A stretch of 64,000 nt of DNA from Clostridiaceae bacterium (lineage in GTDB: Bacteria; Bacillota; Clostridia; Saccharofermentanales; DTU023). The position numbers were made by a program, and so were the translations under genes. Shown piece after piece: positions 7,129 through 16,865 of the stretch. The stretch lies in the NCBI GenBank assembly GCA_012518795.1, contig JAAYRL010000054.1, positions 33,834 through 97,833 on the forward strand, in the 5' to 3' direction. Every line of letters starts with the position of its first letter. Positions within the stretch are counted from its first letter, which is position 1. Under the pieces are notes generated by a model. The model was not told the DNA's origin. It was given only the letters and a program-made list of their open reading frames with translations, and did not search any database.

Positions 7129-8850
7129 ATGAGACTCAATAAAGTAATTTCTAAAAATACGATCAACTATTACGTTATCAAAGATGTGGTGAAAGATGGG
7201 AAACGGACTACCACTACGGTTGAAGCTCTCGGAAACATAGAGCAGATTCGAGCCAAAAGCGATGGCGAAGATCCGGAAGTTTGGGCCAAAAACTATGTTA
7301 AGAAATTAAATCGAGAATTAAAGCAAGGTAAGGTTACCGTTGTTTCTAATTTAGATAAAAATGTTTTAATAGAAAAAGAACAACAACGCTCTTTTAACGC
7401 AGGTCATCTGTTTGTGAATCATCTATTTAAGCAGTTAGGTTTGGATGACATTTGTGCTGAGATTAGTAAAGGGCATAAACAAAAATATAATGTTGCGGAA
7501 ATTCTTTCTACTTTAATTTCCACCAGATTCCTTTATCCTTCCTCAAAAAAATCGTCTCTGGAATATGCTAAGCATTATTTTGAGCCCCCAAAATCAACCT
7601 TATCTCAAATATACAGCTGTTTGAAACTATTAGCCAAACATAGCGATTTCATTCAAGAAGCAGTTTATAAGAACAGCAAAGATGTTACTTCTAGAAACAA
7701 TCGTATTCTGTATTATGATTGCACTAACTACTACTTTGAAATCGAACAAGAAGCCGGTTTTAAGCGCTATGGTGTCAGTAAAGAGAAAAGACCCAATCCG
7801 CTTGTTAATATGGGTTTGTTCATGGATGGCAATGGTTTACCTTTAGCTTTTCACCTTTATGACGGTAATAAGAATGAACAAACTTCACTAAAACCTTTAG
7901 AACAAAAGGTTATCCAAGATTTCGGGATGTCAAAAATAGTAGTATGTACGGATGCGGGTTTATCTTCTACAGCCAATCGCAGATTTAACAGTAAACTGGG
8001 TCGTTCGTTCATCACCACACAATCCCTTAAGAAATTAAAGAAACATCTAAAAGAATGGGCCTTAGATCCGGAAGGGTGGAAAATTTCAGGTTCTGAAAAA
8101 ACATACGATTTAAGGAATATTGATTTTCATTGTGCTAAGGAAAGAGATCGTATTTATTACAAGAGTTGCTGGATTAATGAAGATAATTTAGAACAACAAT
8201 TTATTGTCAGTTTTTCTCCAAAATACAAAATCTATCAAGAAACTCTTCGAGAAAGGCAAATAGAGCGAGCAAAAAAGAATCTTCAAAAGCCATCAGACTT
8301 AAACAGAAAAAGACAAAATGATCCGAAACGTTTTATCAAGAGGTTAGATTATACAGACGAGGGTGAAGTTGCAGAGAATCAACTCTTTTATATCGACGAA
8401 AATGCAATTGCAGAAGAGGCCATCTATGATGGATTCTACGCTGTTTGTACGAATCTTGATGACAATCCTTTAGATATCATAGCGGTCAACAAGAATCGTT
8501 GGGAAATAGAGACTGCCTTCAGAGATTTGAAGACTGAGTTTAGAGCTAGACCGGTATACTTACAAAGAGAAGACTGTATTGAGGCTCATTTTTTGATTTG
8601 CTTTTTGGCACTACTTATTTACAGAATCATGTATCAAAAGATTTCAAGGAGAATTTCTCCGTCGGAAATAAGTGGCGGACAGCTATTGGATACTTTAAAA
8701 GCAATTCAATTTTTTTCTAAAGATGGTGATATTTTCGAACCTAATTATACTAGAACGGACATAACTGATGCTCTCCATGAAGAATTTGGTTTCAGAACCG
8801 ATACACAATACATTGACACTAGAGCATTGAGAAAATTAACTAAAATGTAA
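7129..8850 (+). CDS. IS1634-family transposase
   Basis: 573-residue DDE transposase of the IS4 superfamily, IS1634 group. Candidate catalytic residues are Asp about 196 (YYDCTNYY), Asp about 275 (VVCTDAGLSS) and Glu about 460 within RWEIETAFRDLK. The last, with the downstream RPVY and E-A-H-F elements, forms the YREK-like C-terminal signature. An in-frame TTG at 7123 is possible, but AGGAGG is 3 nt from it and 9 nt from the ATG at 7129. The gene is intact, with no frameshift or stop, so the element may be active. A TAATAT -10-like box lies about 20 nt before the RBS. Confidence 0.93.
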   Translation: MRLNKVISKNTINYYVIKDVVKDGKRTTTTVEALGNIEQIRAKSDGEDPEVWAKNYVKKLNRELKQGKVTVVSNLDKNVLIEKEQQRSFNAGHLFVNHLFKQLGLDDICAEISKGHKQKYNVAEILSTLISTRFLYPSSKKSSLEYAKHYFEPPKSTLSQIYSCLKLLAKHSDFIQEAVYKNSKDVTSRNNRILYYDCTNYYFEIEQEAGFKRYGVSKEKRPNPLVNMGLFMDGNGLPLAFHLYDGNKNEQTSLKPLEQKVIQDFGMSKIVVCTDAGLSSTANRRFNSKLGRSFITTQSLKKLKKHLKEWALDPEGWKISGSEKTYDLRNIDFHCAKERDRIYYKSCWINEDNLEQQFIVSFSPKYKIYQETLRERQIERAKKNLQKPSDLNRKRQNDPKRFIKRLDYTDEGEVAENQLFYIDENAIAEEAIYDGFYAVCTNLDDNPLDIIAVNKNRWEIETAFRDLKTEFRARPVYLQREDCIEAHFLICFLALLIYRIMYQKISRRISPSEISGGQLLDTLKAIQFFSKDGDIFEPNYTRTDITDALHEEFGFRTDTQYIDTRALRKLTKM

Positions 8851-8891
8851 CGATTAACCAAAACACATTACGCATAATATTTTAAATCTGA

Positions 8892-8937
8892 AAACTCCAA
8901 AACGCCTCAACTGTAAGGATTTGGAGTTTTTTTACTC
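8892..8937 (+). terminator. Terminator after the transposase
   Basis: Perfect 10-bp stem AAACTCCAAA / TTTGGAGTTT with an 18-nt loop, followed by a T run. It lies 42 nt after the transposase stop, inside the right end of the element. Confidence 0.8.
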
Positions 8938-8959
8938 TCTCACAAGTGTTAAAGATGGG

Positions 8960-9025
8960 AATATTAATTAATTTAGTCAATACAAATTAGACCAGATATT
9001 TGCTTTATAGTATTCAAAAAGTAGA
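8960..9025. repeat. 66-bp direct repeat, right copy (target duplication)
   Basis: Identical to 6898-6963. It joins the right end of the insertion sequence to the region downstream of arcC. The next 86 bp up to the arcC stop hold nothing recognised. Confidence 0.85.
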
Positions 9026-9111
9026 TTGCACTATCGTGAAATAGCTTCGATAATTTGGTTGGAGTTTTACTTTTATACGTTAAACTGAAAAAGCTTGAGG
9101 AGACATATTAC

Positions 9112-10050
9112 TTAATTTGTAATAACAGTAGCTGAACCTCCATGAATGAAGGCATCTATGTTTTCCAAGGAAGTAATATAAGCTTTGCCATTCTTAGAAC
9201 TTTCCAGAAAAGAAATTGATGCTTCGATTTTCGGCAACATACTGCCGGCAGCAAATTGATTTTCCGCAATGTATTGCTTCATCTGATCAACTGTTACCGT
9301 TTCCAGTTTTTTCTGGTCAGGTTTATTGAAATTGATATAAGCATTATCTACACCTGTCAAAATTAATAGATAATCAGCTTTTACAAGCTCGGCAAGTTTA
9401 GCAGCTGCAAAATCCTTGTCTATAACCGCTTCTCTTCCTTCATAATACTGATCACGTTGCACGACCGGAATACCGCCACCGCCTGCGGAAATCGTAATTA
9501 TTCCATTTGCGACTAATGTATTAATCGTTTTAGCTTCGACAATTGATATTGGTTTTGGCGAAGGAACAACCTTACGGTATCCCCGCCCGGCATCTTCCAT
9601 ATATATATCACCGGTTTCTGCTGCTCGTTGTTCAGATTCTTCTTTTGAAAAAAATGGTCCTATCGGTTTAGTTGGATTTTGAAAAGCAGGATCATCTTCA
9701 GAAATCACCACTTGTGTCAATATAGTAACTATTGACCTGTCAATTCCCGCCTCACGCACGGCTCTATCTAACGAGTTTTGAAGCCAAAAACCAATACTGC
9801 CTTGAGTCATGGCAACAGCTGTATCTATAGGCATTGCCGGATTTTTATCGGAATTAGCTGCTTCTTGTTGCAGCATCAAATTTCCCACTTGGGGACCATT
9901 ACCATGGGTAATGATCAGATCGTAACCGGCTTTAATTAATTTAATCAAATGTTTACTAGTTTTGCGTAATGCTTTAATCTGACCTTCTGCACTCGGGTCG
10001 TCAGTTAGAATTGCATTTCCACCTAAGGCGACAACAACTTTTTTATTCAT
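9112..10050 (-). CDS. arcC: Carbamate kinase
   Basis: Makes ATP and carbamate from carbamoyl phosphate, the energy-yielding last step of arginine deiminase or agmatine/citrulline fermentation. 312 aa, full length for the amino-acid-kinase fold. Recognisable boxes are ALGGNAIL at the start, [10 protein letters not shown] (about 48-57), [25 protein letters not shown] and [10 protein letters not shown]. The start is supported by AGAGAGG 6 nt upstream. It stands alone here, with no arcA or arcB in the window, so it may serve purine or citrulline breakdown instead. Confidence 0.96.
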   Translation of the reverse strand: MNKKVVVALGGNAILTDDPSAEGQIKALRKTSKHLIKLIKAGYDLIITHGNGPQVGNLMLQQEAANSDKNPAMPIDTAVAMTQGSIGFWLQNSLDRAVREAGIDRSIVTILTQVVISEDDPAFQNPTKPIGPFFSKEESEQRAAETGDIYMEDAGRGYRKVVPSPKPISIVEAKTINTLVANGIITISAGGGGIPVVQRDQYYEGREAVIDKDFAAAKLAELVKADYLLILTGVDNAYINFNKPDQKKLETVTVDQMKQYIAENQFAAGSMLPKIEASISFLESSKNGKAYITSLENIDAFIHGGSATVITN

Positions 10051-10155
10051 AATTTCCTCTCTAATGAATTAAAATGCAAGTATACATTTTATTTCATCTT
10101 TCAACTTATTACATTAATTCTTTCATATGGTTTACTGTTATCATTGTAGTAATCA

Positions 10156-10219
10156 ATTGAAATCCATCTCTATTGAAATCCATCGCTATTGAAATCCATC
10201 GCTATTGAAATCCATCTCG
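10156..10219. repeat. 16-bp tandem repeat, four copies
   Basis: ATTGAAATCCATCNCT-type unit repeated at 10156, 10172, 10188 and 10204, just upstream of the tRNA promoter and upstream of arcC on the other strand. The copies are nearly identical. Confidence 0.85.
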
Positions 10220-10228
10220 CGTAAAAGC

Positions 10229-10257
10229 TTGACATCTCATTTTTTGATTAGTATAAT
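10229..10257 (+). promoter_or_regulatory. Consensus sigma-70/sigma-A promoter of the tRNA pair
   Basis: Perfect TTGACA (10229-10234) and TATAAT (10252-10257) separated by 17 bp, 24 bp before the first tRNA gene. Confidence 0.9.
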
Positions 10258-10280
10258 CACTTACGTTGCATAAATTGCAT

Positions 10281-10357
10281 GGGCCATTAGCTCAGTTGGT
10301 TAGAGCCACCGGCTCATAACCGGTTTGTCCGGGGTTCAAGTCCCTGATGGCCCACCA
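10281..10357 (+). tRNA. tRNA-Met (CAT anticodon)
   Basis: 77-nt cloverleaf including an encoded CCA. Acceptor GGGCCAT pairs with ATGGCCC, the D arm is AGCTCAGTTGGTTAGAGC, the anticodon stem ACCGG/CCGGT encloses CTCATAA, and the T arm is GGGGTTCAAGTCCC. The CAT anticodon fits elongator Met. A lysidine-modified tRNA-Ile(CAU) cannot be excluded without comparison. The first base pair G-C argues against the initiator. Confidence 0.93.
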
Positions 10358-10391
10358 AATTATGCAATCTTGACAATCAAACAATATATTC

Positions 10392-10477
10392 GGGAGAATA
10401 CCCAAGTGGCCAAAGGGGGCAGACTGTAAATCTGTTGTCGTTCGACTTCGTTGGTTCAAATCCAGCTTCTCCCACCA
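10392..10477 (+). tRNA. tRNA-Tyr (GTA anticodon)
   Basis: 86-nt class II tRNA with a long variable arm and encoded CCA. Acceptor GGGAGAA pairs with TTCTCCC, and the anticodon loop in CAGACTGTAAATCTG reads GTA. The D arm begins TACCCAAGTGGCC, as is usual for Tyr. Co-transcribed with the CAT tRNA 34 nt upstream. Confidence 0.95.
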
Positions 10478-10482
10478 ACTTT

Positions 10483-10517
10483 GAAGCTTACGAACATTTT
10501 GTTTGTAAGCTTCTTTT
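10483..10517 (+). terminator. Terminator of the tRNA operon
   Basis: Stem GAAGCTTACGAAC / GTTTGTAAGCTTC (13 pairs, one G-U) followed by TTTTG. It starts 6 nt after the CCA of tRNA-Tyr. Confidence 0.85.
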
Positions 10518-10553
10518 GCGTCTTTTATAATATTTTTATCTTTATCTATGTTT

Positions 10554-10815
10554 TTTATCTCAATCTACATTAATTTTATCTCAATCTACATTAATTTTAT
10601 CGCTATATCTATATATATTAAGTTTGAACCTAATTGATTTCGTCAACATATTGCTTGGTGCGGATTTAGTATATATATATATATTAAGTTTAAGCCTAAT
10701 TGATTCAGCTCAAGGTTCAATTTCAGAAATAGAGTCAACTATCCTCCTAGTTCCTAAGGTTCATTGTTATTATGAATTATCAGCTCAAGGTTCAATTTCA
10801 GAAACAGAGTCAACT
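10554..10815. repeat. Repeat-filled gap with a duplicated 3' end of the PBP2 gene
   Basis: A 21-bp unit (TCTCAATCTACATTAATTTTA) occurs twice in tandem at 10554-10598. A segment of about 30 bp around AAGTTTGAACCTAATTGATT is duplicated at about 10620 and about 10685, next to an alternating TA tract (10670-10684). The 36-bp stretch 10704-10739 repeats 10780-10815, which is the last coding bases of the PBP2 gene, with one mismatch. The gap therefore records several small duplications. No gene is supported here. Confidence 0.8.
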
Positions 10816-13091
10816 TCCGTTGTATCCTCAGAATCAACTATAGGCGGACTTTGCGGAATAGGTTCAGGAGATTCTATTCCGAAATATTGATCTAAAACTT
10901 TTCTTGCAACTGTAGATAAACCGTCACCAAGCGTTGCATCTTCAACAATTCCGGCAAAAACAACTTCCGGATCATCTAATGGTGCAAAGCAAACGAACAA
11001 GGCATCAATTGAAATATTTTGGCTTGCACTGTCCTGAACTTCCGCTGTCCCCGTTTTCATACCTAACTCGAACGGATAATTATGAAAATTCATATGTGTC
11101 TCAGTATATTCAATATCGTGTTGCAAACCATTCATCGCATTTTTTACTAAATCAATTGAAGTTTGAGAAAAACCTAAATCCTCAACTTGGATCACCTCCG
11201 GTTTGATTATCTCACCATTCGATCCGGTAATTTCTTTAATCACATGAGGTTGAACTAATTTTCCTGTAGCGATGCCCCCAACTCCCCTTGCCAATTGGAT
11301 CATTGTATAGGCATTATCAAATTGACCGATTGAAGATTGCGCCGTATCTGCCGGAAACCATAATTGATCCTCCGGCAAAGCACGTGTCATGCGTTTAACT
11401 TCTTTACTCGGTCGGATTCCTTTAGCTTCACCCGGTAAATCAATCTCGGAATATTCACCCATGCCTAATTTTTTGAAAATCGCAGAGAGCTTATCTATAG
11501 TCGTATCAATACCCAATTTAGCAAAATACAAATTACAAGATGTTGACATTGCCTGACGTAAATTCAAATCACCGTGTCCCCTATCGGGTTCACCGTAACA
11601 AGTCCAAATCCTATGTCCGATTTCTTCTTTCCCGGCACAATTATAAACTTGATTTGTTTCAGAAATAACTCCGTTTTCCAAAGCCGCAATTGCCGTAAAC
11701 GGTTTAAAGGTTGATGCGGGGTGATAAATTTCAGAGATAGCCCGATTTAACATGGGCTTATTTTCATTGTCCTGAAAATACTCTTGAACCCGTTCCGCTG
11801 CTTCAGCATCATATTGAGCCAATACAAAATCCTGTGGGTTAAACGATGGTATCGAGCTCATTGCGATTACTGCACCGGTTTTTACATTCATCAAAACTCC
11901 ACTTGCTGCCTTTGCCGGAACTGACTCCTCTCTATCTCTCAATTCAGCCATATGTTCAACAAATGCTTCAATCATAACTTTTTGAACATCCGGGTCTATA
12001 GTCAAACGCACATTTGCTCCGGGTTGAGGTGTTACACCACCGGTACCTTTAACAAATTCTTCACCATCCTCAGTTTTTTGCCAATAACTATACGGAACAG
12101 TTCCGGGAATTCCATGCAAATATCTTTCTGCCGATAGTTCTACCCCACTTTTGCCAACTATATCATTTAAACCATAATCCAAGTTCTTTAATTGCTGATA
12201 CTCTGTTTCAGAGATTTGTCCGGTATATCCCAAGACATGGGAAAAGAGAAAACTATTTTCTGAATATTGTCTTTGTGGCTTATCCGCAATTAGTACTCCT
12301 GCATATCTCTGATTCTGCTCTTCTATAGCTGTAATTATTTTTTGATTGACCGGACCACCTACCTCGATAGCTTGTCCTTGTGTATATTGCCAATTATGTT
12401 CCAGGATCAAATAGCGCATTTGAATAATATTAAATGCCTCTTCGACTGTATAGCGATAATCGCCGCCGGCATCCCGATCTTCTATACCGAATTTATCAAA
12501 AAGCAAATATTCATAAAAATCCTGTGGATCAGTTATGATTCGCTCGGCCGGTTTCTTCGTTTCCTCTGCTTTTTTCAGACCGAACAGATCTGTATTCTGC
12601 TGCCATTTCTCAATTTCCTGTAGATCTTTTTTAAATACGAACTCCGCATTACTTTTATCTCTTTTTTCTTTACTTGCACTGGAATAATCGAAATAATTTA
12701 TCAAATTATCCGGCAATTTGACACCGTTTTCGAGCATTAACTCACTTAAATCAAGCAACATGTCATTAAGTGCAGTACCTTTCAAACCGGAATTGCATAG
12801 ATACAGCATAGGTTGAGTTATTGAATATGCTATCGGTTCACCTGAACCATCTAAGATGTCACCTCGCGGAGCTTCCACTCGCATTTGGGCTCGATTACCA
12901 TAAGTTTCCGGAATCCGGTTCAAGTCAGCAGAACTTAATTGCAATTCACTAGTTCGCCAAAAGATAATCAAAAACATTAAAATAAAAAAGAGTCCAATTA
13001 AAATATTTCGATTTTTGAAAATACGATTTTCAGATCTTTTAACATTAGAGCTTGTGTTATTTTTGATAGGAATAAAATCAGAACGTGCCAC
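10785..13091 (-). CDS. mrdA: Penicillin-binding protein 2 (elongasome transpeptidase)
   Basis: 768-residue class B penicillin-binding protein that cross-links peptidoglycan during side-wall growth. One N-terminal membrane anchor (about 29-48) is followed by a PBP dimer domain and a transpeptidase domain. The latter carries SxxK (STFK, Ser about 459), SxN (SCN, about 515) and KTG (about 677). It is longer than E. coli PBP2 (633 aa) because of an insertion-rich dimer domain and an acidic tail. The GTG start directly abuts the mreD stop, with AGGAGG 8 nt upstream. Last gene of radC-mreC-mreD-PBP2. Its final codons are copied downstream at 10704-10739. Confidence 0.93.
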   Translation of the reverse strand: MARSDFIPIKNNTSSNVKRSENRIFKNRNILIGLFFILMFLIIFWRTSELQLSSADLNRIPETYGNRAQMRVEAPRGDILDGSGEPIAYSITQPMLYLCNSGLKGTALNDMLLDLSELMLENGVKLPDNLINYFDYSSASKEKRDKSNAEFVFKKDLQEIEKWQQNTDLFGLKKAEETKKPAERIITDPQDFYEYLLFDKFGIEDRDAGGDYRYTVEEAFNIIQMRYLILEHNWQYTQGQAIEVGGPVNQKIITAIEEQNQRYAGVLIADKPQRQYSENSFLFSHVLGYTGQISETEYQQLKNLDYGLNDIVGKSGVELSAERYLHGIPGTVPYSYWQKTEDGEEFVKGTGGVTPQPGANVRLTIDPDVQKVMIEAFVEHMAELRDREESVPAKAASGVLMNVKTGAVIAMSSIPSFNPQDFVLAQYDAEAAERVQEYFQDNENKPMLNRAISEIYHPASTFKPFTAIAALENGVISETNQVYNCAGKEEIGHRIWTCYGEPDRGHGDLNLRQAMSTSCNLYFAKLGIDTTIDKLSAIFKKLGMGEYSEIDLPGEAKGIRPSKEVKRMTRALPEDQLWFPADTAQSSIGQFDNAYTMIQLARGVGGIATGKLVQPHVIKEITGSNGEIIKPEVIQVEDLGFSQTSIDLVKNAMNGLQHDIEYTETHMNFHNYPFELGMKTGTAEVQDSASQNISIDALFVCFAPLDDPEVVFAGIVEDATLGDGLSTVARKVLDQYFGIESPEPIPQSPPIVDSEDTTEVDSVSEIEP

Positions 13092-13673
13092 TTAGAGAAC
13101 CTCCTGAGTATCATCGTAAAAACTATCAAAATCTGTATCCGGTTTGGATTTTTCAAAAGGAATAACAAATCGTAAAATCAGGAACCACAATCCGGCAGCG
13201 AGCATGTTGAAAGCTATAGTCAAAGGTAAATCTCGTAAAAAATTTTGTCCAATATAGTTAAATTTCAAAGCTATTTCATATTGCAAAACTGAAGAAATAA
13301 AATGGAATATAGACTCCAGAAATTTTGTTACAAGTAAAGCAATAAAAGCTTGGACAAATAGAAATGCAGATCGGTGTTGCCATATAGATTGCAAAAAATT
13401 CGAGCAAATTATTGAAGTTAACATACCGATAAAAATTCCAACACCGATAATCGGACTAAACAGCCAATCATGAAAGAATCCGGCAAGCAACCCCAAAACA
13501 AGACTCCAAATTCCATTATTAATATAGGCAAATACCCAAATTAAACTAAAAAAGAAATTAGGATATACTTTTAAGCTCGGAAATGAGAATTGACCGATTT
13601 GATTAAAAATAAAACCTAATGAGCAATAAAGCAATATTTTCAAAATATTAATTATTATGTTTTTCTTAGGCAT
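13092..13673 (-). CDS. mreD: Rod-shape-determining protein MreD
   Basis: About 193-residue integral membrane protein with five or six hydrophobic helices, matching the MreD family in size, topology and place between mreC and PBP2. It belongs to the elongasome that positions cell-wall synthesis. The ATG at 13673 is 11 nt after GGAG; an upstream TTG at 13676 (8 nt) could also be used. The gene begins immediately after the mreC stop and ends immediately before the PBP2 start, so all three are tightly coupled. The sequence is weakly conserved, so the call leans on context. Confidence 0.88.
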   Translation of the reverse strand: MPKKNIIINILKILLYCSLGFIFNQIGQFSFPSLKVYPNFFFSLIWVFAYINNGIWSLVLGLLAGFFHDWLFSPIIGVGIFIGMLTSIICSNFLQSIWQHRSAFLFVQAFIALLVTKFLESIFHFISSVLQYEIALKFNYIGQNFLRDLPLTIAFNMLAAGLWFLILRFVIPFEKSKPDTDFDSFYDDTQEVL

Positions 13674-13676
13674 CAA

Positions 13677-14552
13677 TTATTCTTCTCCAGCGTAAGCATC
13701 TTCGTTTATTACCGGACCTGACATGACGAAAACAACATCTGTTTCATCATATTTGAGTGCAGGTTCAACTAGCGCTTGACGATATCCATCTTCATTAACA
13801 GGTAAAATCTCAACTACTTTGCCTATTTCCAAGCCGTACGGAAAAATTCCACCCAAACCACTGGTTATGAGCTGGTCTTCTATATTGATCACGGTTGTTG
13901 CAGGTATTTCATCTAAAACACATAAGTTTTTACTTTTCAATTCAGGATCACCACGCAAGACAAGAGTTTCTCCACGATTATCTTCGGCATAACAACTAAC
14001 TGAAAATCCTTCATGTGTAAGCGGCAAAACTTTTGCACTGAATTCATCAGAATTATAGATTCTGCCAAACACCTGTGCATTGGCATTAACTACAGGAAAT
14101 CCTTTTGTTTCAGACATATCGATACCTGCATTTTTGCCTTTATCAATGCGGAATAAATAGGTATCAAAGTTGATCGGTCTCTGAACTATTCTACCTGCCT
14201 CAATAATTGAGTAATTGTATTTTGAAGACAAATTGAAAGCTTGCTTTAACTTATCATATTCAATTGCCAATGCTTCATTTTCTTTTATTTGAAGACGAAG
14301 CTCAACATTTTGTTGTTCAAGTTCTGTAACTTGATTCGACAATTCTTTATTCAATCTTGTAGTAGAAAAATAATTCCGACCTGACTCTTTTACATTATTA
14401 ATAAGGTTTTGAATAGGTTTGAAGATTGCCGATAACGGATTTGTACTTTTGTTAACAAAGCTTTCAGGTAAAATTGAATAAACCATCATAATTGAAACTA
14501 CAATAGTTACTACTAAAACAATTAATATTCTTGTACGTCGATTCTTTGACAC
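13677..14552 (-). CDS. mreC: Rod-shape-determining protein MreC
   Basis: 291 aa. One N-terminal membrane helix (about 9-28), a coiled coil (about 65-105) and a periplasmic-type beta domain of the MreC family, with the characteristic GLGGIFPYGLEIGKV stretch near the C-terminus. MreC bridges MreD, RodA and PBP2 at the membrane. It lies 34 nt downstream of radC. No mreB precedes it, although radC-mreB-mreC-mreD is the common order. Confidence 0.94.
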   Translation of the reverse strand: MSKNRRTRILIVLVVTIVVSIMMVYSILPESFVNKSTNPLSAIFKPIQNLINNVKESGRNYFSTTRLNKELSNQVTELEQQNVELRLQIKENEALAIEYDKLKQAFNLSSKYNYSIIEAGRIVQRPINFDTYLFRIDKGKNAGIDMSETKGFPVVNANAQVFGRIYNSDEFSAKVLPLTHEGFSVSCYAEDNRGETLVLRGDPELKSKNLCVLDEIPATTVINIEDQLITSGLGGIFPYGLEIGKVVEILPVNEDGYRQALVEPALKYDETDVVFVMSGPVINEDAYAGEE

Positions 14553-14586
14553 TTTAATCCACCTGATTTAAGTTAATTATCTCCAT

Positions 14587-15276
14587 CTACATATATCCTG
14601 CAGCTTTCAAACTAATTGATTCTTTTGCACCTATGATAATATGATCTAAAATATGGATATCTAACTGTTTACCCATTTCAAATATTTTTTTGGTTGTAAT
14701 AATATCTCTTTCAGAAGGCGTCGGATCTCCGCTTGGATGATTATGTGCTAAGATTATACCGGCAGCATTACTTCTGATCGCTTCACGAAAAATCTCTCTG
14801 GCATCCAATTCAATGGATTTAATATCGCCGGTTGAAACTTGGACTGTTCTAATTAATTCCTGTTTAATATTCAACAGTGCCAAATGAAATTCTTCCCTAG
14901 GTAAAAATCTTAATTGATTTTCAAAATAAAGAATTGCTTTATGGCAACTACCCAATTGTTCTCTTTCCTGATTTGCTACATAATTATTGACTCTATTTCC
15001 CAATTCTACTGCGGCTTTAATCCGAATTGCCTTAACGCGCCCGATACCTGAAACTTTTTGTAATTCCTCCAGACTTGCCATTTGCAGAAATCCGATATTG
15101 TCATAAGTTGCAAGCAACTCCATTGCTATTTCTACTGACGTTTTACCATTCATCCCACTTGAGATGACCGCTGCCACCAATTCTGCATCAGATAAAGCTT
15201 TCGGTCCCAGTTGTTCCATTTTTTCGTATGGGCGATCTGCAAGCGGCCAGTCTTGGATTGTTAATTTTGTGTTCAT
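14587..15276 (-). CDS. radC: RadC-family JAB-domain protein
   Basis: 229 aa, full length. An N-terminal helix-hairpin-helix region (about 1-90, with VSGIGRVKAIRI) precedes an MPN/JAB metalloprotease-like domain. The metal-binding signature is HNHPSGDPTPSERD, with an upstream acidic residue. Members have been called DNA-repair proteins, but their biochemical role is not established. RBS AGGAAAGG is 7 nt from the ATG. Head of the radC-mreCD-PBP2 cluster. Confidence 0.95.
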   Translation of the reverse strand: MNTKLTIQDWPLADRPYEKMEQLGPKALSDAELVAAVISSGMNGKTSVEIAMELLATYDNIGFLQMASLEELQKVSGIGRVKAIRIKAAVELGNRVNNYVANQEREQLGSCHKAILYFENQLRFLPREEFHLALLNIKQELIRTVQVSTGDIKSIELDAREIFREAIRSNAAGIILAHNHPSGDPTPSERDIITTKKIFEMGKQLDIHILDHIIIGAKESISLKAAGYM

Positions 15277-15336
15277 ACTTCAACCTTTCCTTTAAATAAA
15301 GAATTGAATTAAAGTAAATTGAACTTAATCTGATAT

Positions 15337-16731
15337 TTAATATTCGACATATCCGACTGTACGCGGAAACGGTATAACATCTCTGATATTACTCACGCCT
15401 GTCAAATACATGATCATTCGTTCAAATCCTAAGCCAAAGCCGGCATGTCGAATTGAACCATATTCTCGTAATTCCAAATACCAATCATATTGTTCTTCCA
15501 CCAATCCCTGTTCCATAATTCTATTTTTAAGTACATCAAGATTTTCTTCTCTCTGACTTCCACCAACAATCTCTCCGATTCCCGGAACAAGACAATCCAT
15601 TGCCGCAACTGTCTTGCCATCAGAATTTAATTTCATATAAAAAGCTTTGATTTCTTTCGGATAATCCGTAATAAAAACCGGACCTTTACAAACTATTTCA
15701 GTTAAATAACGTTCATGTTCAGTTTGCAAATCACAACCCCATTCAACAGGATATGCAAAATCAAGATCAGCTTTCAATAATTCAGCAATTGCTTCCGTAT
15801 ATGTCAAATAAGCAAATTTACTGTTAAGTACGGCATCAAGCCTTGCCAGCAAACCTTTATCCACAAACTGATTAAAAAACGCCATTTCATCAGGACAGGT
15901 TGCCAAAACATGATTTATGATCGCCTTGATCATATCCTCTGCTAATTGAGTGCTGTCAAAAAGATCAGCAAAAGCAATCTCCGGTTCAACCATCCAAAAC
16001 TCGGCAGCATGACGTGCAGTATTGGAATTCTCGGCTCTAAACGTAGGTCCAAACGTGTATATATTACGAAAAGCCAAAGCAAATGCTTCTCCGGCCAATT
16101 GTCCGCTCACGGTTAAATGAGTTTCTTTACCGAAAAAATCTTGTTTATAATCAATTTGTCCATCTTCAGTCAATGGCGGGTTTTTCAGTTCCAAGGTTGA
16201 CACCCGGAACATTTCACCTGCACCTTCGGCATCGCTGGAAGTAATAATCGGAGTATGAACATAAACAAAATTACGATCATGAAAAAACTTGTGTATTGCA
16301 TAAGATGCTTCTGATCGAACTCGGAATATAGCTGAAAACAGATTTGTCCTTGGGCGCAGATGAGCAATGGTTCGCAAAAATTCAGGTGTATGTCTTTTAG
16401 GTTGCAGAGGATAATTTTCCGGAGCATCTCCCTCCAAAACGATCTGCTCAGCTTTCATTTCAAAAGGCTGCTTGGCCTCAGGTGTCAAGACAATTTTACC
16501 TTTGACAGTAATTGATGCTCCATTACCAATTTTGGCAATCTCATCAAAATCATCTAAAAACTCTCGTTCAAATACAATTTGTAACGGTTTAAAAAAAGTA
16601 CCGTCATTTAAAGTAATAAAACCAAAGTTTTTTTGATCTCTGATCGTTCTGACCCAACCGCCTACTGTAATAATTTGATCTGCATACTCTTCCGGATCGT
16701 GAAATAAATCACGGAGTAAAGTATAAACCAT
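15337..16731 (-). CDS. asnS: Asparaginyl-tRNA synthetase
   Basis: 464-residue class IIb synthetase for tRNA-Asn. An N-terminal OB-fold ([17 protein letters not shown] at about 23-39) is followed by the class II core, including [27 protein letters not shown] (motif 2 region) and [15 protein letters not shown] (motif 3). The ending GYVEY differs from AspRS and is usual for AsnRS. RBS AGGAG is 5 nt upstream. A CATTTGAAA/TTTCAAATG hairpin lies just ahead of the gene (16745-16768). No T-box consensus is visible in the 134-bp leader. Confidence 0.97.
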   Translation of the reverse strand: MVYTLLRDLFHDPEEYADQIITVGGWVRTIRDQKNFGFITLNDGTFFKPLQIVFEREFLDDFDEIAKIGNGASITVKGKIVLTPEAKQPFEMKAEQIVLEGDAPENYPLQPKRHTPEFLRTIAHLRPRTNLFSAIFRVRSEASYAIHKFFHDRNFVYVHTPIITSSDAEGAGEMFRVSTLELKNPPLTEDGQIDYKQDFFGKETHLTVSGQLAGEAFALAFRNIYTFGPTFRAENSNTARHAAEFWMVEPEIAFADLFDSTQLAEDMIKAIINHVLATCPDEMAFFNQFVDKGLLARLDAVLNSKFAYLTYTEAIAELLKADLDFAYPVEWGCDLQTEHERYLTEIVCKGPVFITDYPKEIKAFYMKLNSDGKTVAAMDCLVPGIGEIVGGSQREENLDVLKNRIMEQGLVEEQYDWYLELREYGSIRHAGFGLGFERMIMYLTGVSNIRDVIPFPRTVGYVEY

Positions 16732-16865
16732 ATTATTCTCCTATACATTTGAAATATTTCTTTCAAATGTTCCTTTATTAATGTTGTCTATGCTTTATTT
16801 CAAGTTTTATCATATTTAGTAGTTGTATTAAATATATTGACTTGGTGTAAGCGAAATACCGATAT

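Larger units (their letters stand above)
6964..8959 (+). mobile_element. IS1634-like insertion sequence (IS4 superfamily)
   Basis: About 1,996 bp bounded by a perfect 66-bp direct repeat. The ends share the inverted sequence TTTAACACTTG (6970-6980, and reversed at 8943-8953), with six unmatched outer bases on each side. The element encodes one intact transposase, a terminator-like hairpin near the left end (7011-7036) that would stop read-in, and a hairpin terminator after the gene. It separates the zinc-ribbon operon from arcC without interrupting a recognisable gene. Exact tips are set by the direct repeats rather than by comparison with other copies. Confidence 0.88.

Noticed and set aside
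10624..10890. 88-codon plus-strand frame
   Set aside because: It is made of the duplicated 3' end of the PBP2 gene read in antisense, with no RBS.
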